From Mycteria americana (taxonomy: Eukaryota; Chordata; Aves; Ciconiiformes; Ciconiidae): a DNA stretch of 64,000 nucleotides. The stretch spans positions 93,367,756 to 93,431,755 of the forward strand of contig NC_134366.1 in NCBI RefSeq assembly GCF_035582795.1. Reading direction: 5' to 3'. Shown piece after piece: positions 25,001-37,000 of the stretch (position 1 is the stretch's first letter; every line of letters begins with the position of its first letter). The translations under genes were made by a program, and so were the position numbers. The notes below the pieces were generated by a model. The model was not told the DNA's origin. It did not search any database and was given only the letters and a program-made list of their open reading frames with translations.

Positions 25001-28000
25001 GATACAGGAGGCTGGCCTCAAGATCTCCCAGAAGTGCCTTTCAACATTTTTGTGATTCCATGTCATATAGGAAAATAAGCTGTGCAGAACACTGTCATGC
25101 AAGTTAAAAAGGAGAGCTTATTTCAGCCTTTGTGCATTTTATCTCTGAATGGGTTTCCTTGCAAACTGTATTGCCTGAGAAAAATTGTCAGACGAAGAAA
25201 ATATTGGCAGCTGTTATACTTGGAAAGAGAAAAGTGTAATAGTTGTTTTGACCTCAACTTGGAGGGCTCAGCCAAGATTTTCTGGATTAGCAGTTTATGT
25301 GGTCTTGGTGTAACTGAGGCCCATTATTAATGGAAAAGGGATAAATGCAGCTTTCTTCCTGTTGCTGGTGATCTCTTAGCCTGTTTTCTACTAGGAAGTA
25401 GAAAGCCTGTTTTCTACTAGGAAGCAAAAATGTACCAGCAAATCTTTCTGAAGAACTTCTAGAAGTAGAAGCCTTTTCTGCTGGAATATTGCAATGTAGT
25501 TAGGGACTATGTGAAACAAGGACTCAGATCTCAGACTTTCAAGTGCTGAAACACTGATCAGCATACTGGCATAGAGGAATTAACTTTCTTCCTAGGCTTG
25601 TATGGCCTAGATGTGATATTCCTGGACTGCACTACTAATATATGGTTCAAGAATGCTTCATGAAAGCCTTAAATTGATGGATAACTGAAATTGTCCTGAT
25701 GCTTAAAATATAAATAAATAAAGGCTTCATCTGTTGCTATGATATGGAATAATAGCAGCTGTGTATTTTCTGCTTTCAGCTAGTTAGCTGAATGGCAGTA
25801 ACAATAACATGGGTGAGGGACTTCAATGAGGTGCTGCTGCACTTCAGTAAATGAAGAAATGCCCTATGCCCTCAGTTTGAGAGACGATATACAGCATGTA
25901 CAGCAAGTGGTTTCAGTAAATTGAAGCATGGCCTGGCTATATTCAATTGTATTCAGCATGGAAAAATTTAAATTATTCAATTTAGTAGGTGTGTGCTGCT
26001 AAAGGACAAGGCAACTCAGTAATTTTTTTTGGGCGGTAGTAACTGGGCCTGGTATAATTTTATTATTGAACAATGACAATGTGATGAGTATTTGTCAGCC
26101 CTGTATGTTAAAAATCTGAGCAAGTGAAACTTTTGATAGTGGGTATGCTATGCATAAATATGTCAACATGCTCTCAAACAGGTAGAGCGCATTGACAAAT
26201 TCTTGGCCCCTGGAGGTCTGCGTCATCTGATGTTCTACTATCAAGATGTGGAGGCAACAGATACAGGTAAAGCAACTTAGGTTTTCCTGCAACATATTAT
26301 AGTTGTGGTGAGCAAGTATGCAAGGAAAAAGCAGATAGTAAAGTTCTTATAAACTGGGGCTTAAGGCAAGTCAAGTTTGGTCATACTGGGACATCTGTCC
26401 TTGCTCATGAAATGAGGATTGATGAAATTACTGAAGCTTATTAGTGCACTTCTGCATATTGCTACTATGCACCAGCAAGGTACTTCCTTGAGAGCCCAGC
26501 AACTCTTGCCTGGGGGGTTGGAAAATGGTTTTTGATAGTTAAAAGATGACTTTCACACAAGGTGAGCAGTGACAGATGCTCTGCCCCCTCCCCTCCAGTC
26601 ACACCACTGATCTGCCCTAGAAGCCCTCGGCATTTCTTGGCACATGACCATCCATCCAGGTGGTCCCATCGCATGACAAATGGCCCCAGGAGACCTGCAT
26701 TATGGGTAGCAGGGCCATTACCCCAGGAGTCCCTTCTGCTTATATCCCCTTCCCTTCCCCAGTGCCCCCATGTTACCACATTTCTGGGGAAGCCTCCTTC
26801 TCGCTTACCCTGGAGGCAGCTCAGGACCCCTGTGACAAGGACATCCTCCCTTTGCCCATGGCTTCTGTCCCAGAGTTTCCAGTGCTGCTGCCGTTGGGAT
26901 TAGCCAGGCCCCATGTGGCCTCGAGACCCTGTGCTGGGTTAGTGGGAGTTCATCCAGGGTAAACAAGTGGGGTGTACAAGAAGGGCCTCATAAATATAAA
27001 TACCTGTGTTTATACATATGTAAACATATACCTATATGAGTGTACAAATATGTGTTTGTACCTTATGTATTTTCAGTATATATGTATGTATATACCTAAA
27101 AGATATAAAAAGACTGTTTAATATGATATAAGCAACTTTAATTATTAAAATTTAAATGTACATAAAAATTAAATGAAAATACAAACTCAGCCACCAATTT
27201 AGAAATCTGCTGAGCAAGTTTTAACATGTCTGAGTTGAACTGGAGGAATTATGTTGGAGAGAGTGTGAGGCAAGGGGCAAAGCTTGGGAATATAATCAGT
27301 CCCCGTCACCCACCCTCAAACTGATCAGATGATCCTACAGTATGATTGTGCTGGCCTTTGGTCTTTGAGATGTGCTGCTAGATGCAGGCAACATGGAAAG
27401 CTGGAGTAAAAAAGAACAACAAAAAAACCCCCAAATTCACAGCAACGTGTGCATTGAGCGAATAAGCAAAAGTCCCCAAAAGACCATGCACACTGGAGGG
27501 GAAAAAAGAGTAAGAAAAAATGAAGTGGTGGTGAAGGAAGAGAATACAGGTGAGCGTGGGATGAAGTGGGTGTGTTGGTGGCTGCCTTTGCCCACAGCCG
27601 TGAGTGTACTACAGTTACTTGTACACAGTGTGCAGCTTGTGCTGTGCATTTTTCCTTCGGGGGGGGGGGGGGGGGGCAGAGTTTCTAAAATAATGTTTTG
27701 TGCTGATTGTTCTGGGGCTGTGATTCTCAGGCTAGCAAAGTGAAAATCACAGCTATAGTGGTGGCTACTAATCAGTAAAGTTAAGTGCATTTTTATGGCA
27801 TTACATGCATCTTGTTGGCAAAGGCACTTATTACATACCACCTCAAATATAAGCTGGTTTTCTGACCCTGATGTGGATTAGCAAACACTTCTGTTAGGGC
27901 AGAAGATGACACCATGAAGGGTACCTACAAGATATTTTGTGCCCCTGCAGAGCAGGAGACTGTGTATCTCTCAGTTCAGGAAGATGTACTCCAGAGCCCT

Positions 28001-31000
28001 AAGGGGACATTTCAAAGTCTGGTTTTATGCCCACCCTCATCTGCACCCTTATGTGCAGATTTTTTTGCAATGTTTTGAATGGCACTTCTAATATGCAGCT
28101 TAACACCTTCTAGCACCCTTTTCAGTAACAGTACACCTTTTCTAAAGAGACTGCATAGTATACTACTTACTCTAGCTCCATACATTGTGGGAATGTCCTG
28201 AAAACTGGGATAACTGTTGCTGGTCTAGCCTCTGTAATTATTGAAGTACAAGGAGAGTGCAAGTTTATGTTAATTGGCAATAAATCAAATTAATAAAATT
28301 CTCAGTCAAGACTGTTTTGCTGGTGACAGAGCCCTTGATGTACTTCTGAGGTAAACAAGAGAGAGACTTCTGCAGGAGCTGTGGTGAAAAAGGGGAGGGG
28401 GAAAGGTGATGTGAACAAAAGAGTGGGGAGGGGACTTATGGGTGGCCACCTGATCTAAAATAGGGATCTCTGGGGCAGATGGTCATGTGCCTGAAAAAAA
28501 AGGGTGGGGGGCTTGTCACTTTTTGCAATTTTTTGGATATTGTCCTTTAACTACTGGTATCAACAATTCGCTTTTTGAGCTTTCTGTTGCAGTGTCTCAC
28601 TGAGATGCGTGTGTGTGCACATTTTACTCTGAGAAAACACTGGAAAACTAGTAACAGAGAAGTAACGTGGCCAAAAACACAATTTAAGAGAATTATTTTT
28701 CCCCCAGAGACACTGCTACTTCTTGGTGACTCTTAGGCTGTTGGTAACACTTGTAAAACATGGGAGCAGCATGTTCATGTTGGGGGAAGAAGAAAGGACA
28801 GGGAGGTCCCTTGTAGGTCCCTTATTGTTTTTTTTGTTTTGTTTTTTACTCAAAGAATCTGCTGTGGCCTGTCCCTCCTTGCTTCCACAAGCACTCTATT
28901 TCTTTTTTTTTTTTTTGTATGTTAGACCTAGGTCTACATGTTCTTAAGGAAAGACAGTTGATAATAGCTCCTCTGAGGTAAATGACATTTGCTGACTTTT
29001 TTTTTTTTTAAGCAATAGAGCATTATCTGCAACTACATGAGAGAGCGCCATGTAAGAGGATCTTGAGCCTGAACCTTTGCTTAGAAGGAATAGAAAACAA
29101 ATAAATGAAAAGAAATGAAAGGCTTTTGATGTGAGAATGGCAAAACTAGATGAAATGGTTCTTACTGTGCTGTGAGGACTCTGGATGCTACGTATTGTCT
29201 GTGGGTAGTCCCATGGGGTGGCTCCAGGGGACTGGGACTCATAGATACACAAATGATAACTGAACTATTTGTTTAGAAAACTTTTCTGTGAATAAATAAT
29301 CTGTGTTTTTTAAATGTTTCTTTTACTTGAATCTACAGAGCATTTTGGCCTTCCAGGAACAGGATTCAACTCTCATTTGACAAAGAAGAAACCTAAAGTA
29401 TTTGTGACAGAGGGAAAAGAAGTTGCTTTGACTGGTGTATGCATTTTCTTCATTAGATCTAGTCTTTTTAAACCCATCACAACTGAGAATATCTATCGGG
29501 TAAGAGTCAGTTACTGCTGATCGCTGTACATAATCTTTTTTAAAATTCATTTTCATCATGAGGTATTTGCTCTCAGCACGTAATTGGACAGTCTTTGACA
29601 TGGAGGAATGAGCAAAAGGACACAGTTTGGCTAAATGAAACACAGGACAAAAGAGGAGGGAAATGGAAAAGCTGCAGCAGCAATTATCTAGCAGCAGCAA
29701 CTTGAAGTGTATCACTGCTATGAAGAAATGATGCTAAGGAAGAAAATTTATGACAATCCAAAATGACAAAGAGTAGTTAGTCAATACCTAAATAATAAGC
29801 TGTTAAATTTCAGTAAGTGCTAGCAAATCCATTAACCCAAACAAAAATGGTTTTATTTTTGAGAGTGTATATGCAAATTATATATAAACAAGTTTTTACT
29901 GGTGAAAGACTCCTTAAATCTATGATAGTCTGGTGTGAACAAAGCTGGATCAAGTGCTCCAGTACTGATGAACACAGAGTAAAATGTAGGGAATCCTATA
30001 GTTGTAGACAAACTAATTGGAGCACTAAAATAAGAATGATGGACTAAATGAGAATTTAGTGTTGTGGAAAACTTTCTATACACTTCAAAATGGGAACTTT
30101 CAAGTACAGCTCCTAAGCCAGCAAGTTTAACTTCCCCCATCTCTTCTAGGAAAAACCTTTAAAACTGTATTTTGCCCAGGTAGGCAAGAAATAGAAGAGT
30201 GAAGGGTGGATGACCTGGCTGTCATTATTAGATTATTATTTGATTTCTACAGACACATGCTTTAAAGTTTTATGTTTAACCTCTTTTTTTTTTATTTTGA
30301 AAGACTTGGCTTAAATTTTAGTCAATTATATACTATTTAACATTTGAAGATTTTCTGCTTATTAATAATGCTTGCAAGCTGGTAATTGCAACTGAAAGAT
30401 GTGTAAAGCAGACTTTTTCACAAGTAATGATAAGGTCCTTTCTGATAGTAGATAATACCTTAAAACTAGGAAAGACAAGTCGAAAAGTAAAAATGGTAAG
30501 TCTGAAGACACATCTAATGTGTGACACTTAAATACAAGTTGTTTGGTGTTAAATTATTTTGCTGAAAAAAATTCTTGTGGTACCTTCTAATGAAGCAAAC
30601 GATGGCTGGCAGATTCATGTAATTTACCTTAGAAGTCTTCAGAGGCTTTCTCAGAATGTCTAAAAAGCAGATGTTCTGTGAATTGCTCTCTGTCAAACTG
30701 TATAGAGTTGTTCTTTCTGGACCAAAATCTTTGGGCAATTGCAAGTCAGAATTAACTGTAGTTCATAACTCTTTTGGTATCTAAGCCCTTTAAGTGCACT
30801 GATCTCTGCCTATATGTATATATGCATGTATGAATGTACTCAAAAATATAACTCCTGATAGATTTAGAAGTGGAAGGCTGGGATAATTTTACTCACCTAT
30901 ATAAACTGTGCTTTATAAATAGAGGTCTCTTATACTCTCATTATATTTTGGAAGTGTTTTCAGATCTTTTGTTTCCTCAGTTTTGTATGACAAACTGTCA

Positions 31001-34000
31001 CCCTGTGCAAATCTTGCAGCCTCTGCTAGCAAGAATTGTGCTGTTATTGCTTGAAGAGCACTTGTACACGCTGGTAATTTTTGAGGTGCTCAAGGCAATA
31101 GGACTGGAATAAATGTAATGATGGCAAAATTTTGTTTTCTATTTTAACTTGTATTGTGTTTCTTTTACAGGAAGTAAATTTTAATATGATGAATGTAGGT
31201 CGAGATGGCTTACTAAAAAGTGTTGAGCAGTTGATATCAGAAATCTTCATTCCAGCCTTACAGACTATGGACTGTGGCTGGGTTGAACTTGGTGAACCTC
31301 AAGAAGCTTCCAATATTAAGCAGGACTTCCTTGGTTCCCTTGAAGCGTTTGTTAGTGTGCTATCAGGAACTCAGCAAAGTCTGTTGGAAAAGGTAGTATG
31401 TTCATGTGGCAACTAGAAATTGAGTTAACTGTAGAATGTCTCTTGCTCTGGAGCTTTTGAATTAGTTGCTGTTGTAGAATACTTATTAAAAATTACTTTT
31501 GTTAAACTGAAGAAAAGAACCCTACTTTTGTTTGTTGTCATCAGTAACTTGTTATATGTTGATCTGTGGCTTTAATGTTTCTGAGGCTCAACTTCAATGT
31601 CTCTTGACTGTTCAATGGCTGTGGCCTTTCTTAAAGAATGCTTAATGTATAACACACAGTTGCTTTAACTGTTAGTTCCTACTTCTGCCCTGTCCTTCAC
31701 ACGGGCTGAGAGCACAGCTGCCAGGCTGGGGAATTCTCCAGATTCTGGAGTCCAGTTCTGGCTCAAACCAGTTTAATTTAAACTGAAGTGGGGATATGAA
31801 ATGAGATACCCCAAGTGGGGAAACCAGTTACTTTTTAAAGTTCCTGGATTATTTCTCACGAACATTTCAGTTTTTTTTTTTTTAACTTTTGTTTTAGGTC
31901 AATCTGAAGAAATGTGAAACATATGATCTGAAAACTCTAAGAGGACCTTCAGATTATCTGACGGTTGCTAACAGCATAGATGCTCTTGAAAGAATAGAAG
32001 TCTGCATGAAAGGGTGGACCAAACAAATTGAACAGGTGATACACTGGACAACTGTGAAATATAACAACATCTGCATGTTGGCAGATGATGAGTTTATCCT
32101 GTTGGCATATAGCTACCTTTCGATAAGTTTAGATGTGATCAATCCCTGTATTTTAAAGTACTGTTGGCATGTTTTGTGTGCTTTTACTTCTCAATGAGGA
32201 TACTACAGAGAGCTTTTTTCATCTACTAGTAAATGGAGTGTACACATGTCTTTGGAAGCTTAGTTCCCTGTTTTTGATAATCACCTCATCTTGAAGGGAA
32301 AACATAGTGCTGATGGAACCTCTTCATGTGGTTAGAAGTATTGTAAACTTAGTGCACTTGTTTTAAGTGTGGATAAAATTTAAAAAATGCAGCTAAGATT
32401 TGTAATTGCAATTTTTTTAAATCTCAGAAGCATAGTATATATAATAGACCTAATCCATAGATCTTAAAGTTCTTTTCAGAAAGAAATGAAACTACCGATT
32501 GAGTTGTTGCATGAAATTAATATCCGGTTCTTGTGGTCTATGCATCAGCAATCCATTCAATGTAAAACATAGGAGCTCAGGGAAACAAATTCTGTAATGT
32601 TTGTACAGGCAGGCATTGAGGAAGAGGACAGGATGAGTAACTTTTAAACTTGGAAAATGGAAACTTAGCTGCTACCTTATTCTCTGTTCTGCTTGTAGAA
32701 TTTACTGCTAAGATTTTATCAGAGAAATATGTTTGTCTGCAAATTAAGAAATCAGCTCCATGAAAGACTTTTATGAAAGCCTATACCTCTTAAAAGGAAG
32801 AAAGAAAATTAAAAAAAGAAACCTCTTTAATTTATAAACACATGAGCTGAAACTGGTGGGGAGAGTGTATTGCAATTAGCTGCACTTCTTCCAAAAGATT
32901 TACTCTATTTTCTTTTGCTACTCACCTTTTGCCAAATAGGTTAAAATAGTCATTAAAGCATTTGCTATCATTAATTTAGCAAAGCAAGAAAGATCTTTAG
33001 TCTAATGAACCCAGATGTCATGGAGAGATTTTTAGTTGTGTTATTTTTTGGTGAAAGAAGGATAATTTAGTTTATTTTCATTCTTGGAACTGCATTATGG
33101 GTTTATGGATTTCAATACCAAACTTAAGAATGTTAATTTGCTCAGAAACTGGAGGAAGAAGGGAGCCATGTTTTGAGTTGACATTAAATGTTTCTTGTTC
33201 TTTACTGTATGAGGGATTGGAAGCATAATTTTTGACTGGACAGAAGTTTTCATAGCTATTTTTTGCTTTTTAGGAAAGGAAAGACTTAACAAATGGCAAG
33301 GTTCATGAGGGTGCTGCTTTACCCCTTACAACAATGAGGGATATGAGCAAGCAGAGGTGTATCTATAGCTAAGCTTATAATAACTTATTGTTACATAATA
33401 ATTCTGTCCCCACATCACCTGGTTCTCCAAGGGACTTGAGTTTGTATTGCCTCTTGGGAAGATGGCTTCATCCTTTATAAACAAATTAGCACAAACCCCA
33501 CCATTACTGGTTTGGATTAAAGGTCCTTTTAAACCAATGACATCTCCCTGACTACAGGCAAAAGTGGATGCTGGGGAACAGTATAAAAGCAGGGTAAGCT
33601 GATAGCCGTACTTTCCATCAGTATTCTTCCAGCCTCTAACAATTTGTAATTCAGAGATTTTGCAAGCCAGATTCATTTTTCCTTTTTAATTCTGTAACTT
33701 TCTGTGGTTTTCTTTTCCATGTAAACTTGTCCAGTCTCCCCTTCAGCTTGTTCAGAAAACATAAGGATATGGGCAGAAATTATTTCAATCCACCTTACCC
33801 AGCTCAGAGAGAAAAGCTGAACCCACTGAGCTGATGAGAGATAAGGAAGCCTCCTAAGTAGTTTGAAGTGCACCTGAACCTACCTTAATTCTCAAGATCT
33901 TGAGTGATGCATTTCAAAACAGTAAAAGCAGGTTTTTTACCATTTCAAAGTTGTTTATGCTTTTACAACTCATTCATTACATCCATGATGCAAGCTTTCA

Positions 34001-37000
34001 CATTCAGCATTATTATAGATCTGCAATGCGTTCTTCTATTTGTTGTGACTGAAGTGTTGTCAAATATTATGTAGAATAAGTTACAGATAGTAACAATTTT
34101 CAGTGAATATTATACTCATAAAAAAAATTGTGAAGCAAACTAAAGCAATCTTCAGAATATTCTTAAGTAGCTGGCTGCTGGTAGTTGGATTACCCACTGG
34201 AGAAAGGATCACAGTAAATATGCTCCTTCCAGTTCTTACCTCAACATTTGCTGTGAGCTCCTTGTGTCCATACTGCATTAGGGAAAGTATTCTGTCTATG
34301 CTTATATCATGGTTACTAAGGTGAGCATCTCTACCTCTTGTAAGAAATAAACTGCTCGAAAGATTCACCTTAGCCAAGAAATGAAAATAGAAAACAGTTA
34401 GTGATTCCCAGTGGATTTAATGAAAGCAAAAGGAACACAGTAATTCAGTGAACTATATTCTCAGTGGTCAAAATTGTACTTTGAAACATGCTTTGCAGGT
34501 TATTTGCAGAAACTGTAATTGTCTGTAACAGTGCTCTTGAGATACTACTCCCTCTTTAACTCAGAACTAAGAAGGCCAAGCAAAATTAAAGTCTCTTATG
34601 TGAGGTGGTCGCTGAGTTAGGTAATTTATCATGGGAGGTTAATAGTATGAATTAAATTATGAATTAATCCATGCTATCCATGCAGATAAAAAATATTAGC
34701 ATCACTCACTAATATTACTGTATGATAAAAGGTTCTTGCAGAAAATGACCAGTTGAGAAAGGAAGCTGATGACCTTGGACCACGAGCAGAGCTTGATTAC
34801 TGGAAAAAGAGAGTGTCAAAATTCAACTACCTTACGGACCAGCTGAAGAGCCCAGATGTGAAGGCAGTGCTTGGAGTACTCACTGCTGCTAAATCCAAAC
34901 TGCTGAAGGTTTCTATTTTGAATTATGACAGATGTAAAGACTAGAAATGCTCTGTATACCCTAGTTCATTTTGATGTACATAACATTGCTCGTGGGGAAA
35001 ATATTGAAGCGTCTTTGACTTTTGTTTTCTGTGTCCTTCCTGATTCCTCACCTTGAGTAGATAAAGTTTAAATCTAGTTTAATTTATTGTAAAAGACTGG
35101 GCATCCCCTTTGCATCCACATGGTTCAACAGGAATAAATACTTATAAATCTTTGAGAAGTTGATTATTAAACCAGAAAATTGAATTCATGAACTGGGTAT
35201 TTAATGAAAAGAAAATGAAAAAACCACAATTTTTAAACCTCTTTCTCATGTTGTTACAGTGTCTGTCAAAACCACTTGTGGGGTCATAACTTCTCACATT
35301 GACATAACAAAGTTAAAGACCCATCACAAACACAAAAATAGGTGAATAAAACAAAAAGTCTTGGTTCATCAAATGAGAGATGTGAAACATACATGGTTAT
35401 ATATTCATTGGTCCATCAAGCAAAAATAGTTAACAGATGATGTCTATATATTTTACAACAGCTTGACTTGACACTACTACTGACATAACTTGTTGAGCTG
35501 AGTGGTCTAAACTAGTTGTATGTTCACAGTCAAGTTATTGAAGCAAAACAAGGACCTGTTCCTCATCTTGGGTAAACAAGTGCAACTCTGAAGTAACAGA
35601 TCTGTGCTTTCAAATGTGTTTAAAGGCTAAGGACAAAACAGAGTGATCTCAAAACAGTTTTTTCTGAAATGTGTGGTTTTATTTTTTTTCAACTTTCTAT
35701 TCTTAGAACTGGCGAGCATTGGATATTCGCATCACAGATGCAGCAAATGAAGCTAAAGATAACGTGAAGTATCTATATTCTCTGGAAAAATGTTGTGACC
35801 CATTATACAATAGTGATCCTGTAAGCAGAACTTTTAAATTCTTAACATGAATCACTTGAGACAACTAAAATGAATGTATTTTGTAGGATCAGTTTGGAAA
35901 TAACACAGATAGCATTTTAGGTATGCATCTCTAGTTTGAGACTTTGTTCAGTTATGCTTAAAGTGGCCTAGTGGGAATTTGTGGCTACACTTTCTGGCTT
36001 GTTATTTTCTTGCCATGGTATCTATAAAGCTCTTGCTCTGATGATGACACTGGATTCTGTGCTATGGGAGGAAGTGAAATCTTGGCAATTAAAAAAAAAA
36101 AGGGGGGGGGGCAGGTGAAAGTGAACCTGGTGCTATGCTAAAGACGAAGGCTGGGCTTTTGTCTTTGTGTTGGTGGCCAGGTCACTCTTAGCCTAACACT
36201 TATAAGGCAATTTTCAGCTTCTTGGGTTAGGAAAACATAAATATGGTTATGGAAATATTAAGGTGTAAATATAAATCACCTTCTCGTATCATAGTAACAG
36301 GATAACGCAAGCATAACAAGTAGCAAACAAAACTAGCCAACCTAAAGTATGGATAGGAGGCAGGATTCTCACTGTCCCATTATCTGCTACTGTAGGTGGC
36401 AAATGGTGGCTTTTATTAAAACTGGTTTTGCAACTGACTGTATGTGTCTTGCTAGTCAGAGAAATATGACGAGTAGCCATGAAGCCTCAAAGCTTTGACC
36501 ATCCTAGCTACCTCTCTCTCCGTACTTTTCCCAAAGTGAAATTGCCTCCAAACAGTGCTTGAGGCAACCATAGTATGGCTCTGTTTGTTTGCATTTACTG
36601 GATGGTGTTAGAACAGTGTCGTCTTTCAGTGTTTCCCAATCTGATATTTGAATCTCTCAGATGAAAGGTTAGTATGATACCCATGCAAAACAGAGTTAAA
36701 GTGAATATGCTTGCTGTTGGCACTGTGCAGGGTCTGTTGATCTGCTTTGTGCTCCCTGTACTGGCTTTTACCAAGGAGGAAGTGGTGCCAGCTTCAGAGA
36801 TGTTTTGTTTTGTTCTGAGAAGGTGTAGCACTAGGGTGGAAGCCATGGAGGCATAGAGTGTGAACCCTTCCCTTACTGATATTTACCTGTAAAATGTTGA
36901 GAACTGGTTTGTCAATAGAGTAAAACTGAAATTGCTTTGGACATTCAGACGTGAGGAGGAGCTGTCTGGAAAAATCTTTCGATCGGGCCTGTTCATGGGC

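Larger units (their letters stand above)
23898..26181 (+). other. DNAH5: DNAH5 intron 2
   Basis: Contains a CR1 3' fragment (24641-25064) and a 26-bp-period duplication at 25378-25424. Otherwise AT-rich with nothing recognised. Confidence 0.75.
26267..29338 (+). other. DNAH5: DNAH5 intron 3
   Basis: Contains an isolated GC-rich block at about 26560-26965, AT-rich alternating sequence at about 26990-27115, an 18-G run at 27659-27676, and several poly-T tracts (for example 28903-28917). No exon is needed between exons 3 and 4, since their phases join. Confidence 0.75.

Noticed and set aside
26562..26962. Overlapping GC-rich frames in intron 3 as a nested gene
   Set aside because: Frames are open on both strands through GC content, with no start context, domain or splice support.
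33326..33676. 116-codon minus-strand frame
   Set aside because: Overlaps the ancient CR1 3' UTR remnant and has no known domain.
34742..34908. Exon 7 starting at the downstream AG
   Set aside because: Reading on from exon 6 it meets TGA within five codons and loses the conserved VLAEN start.
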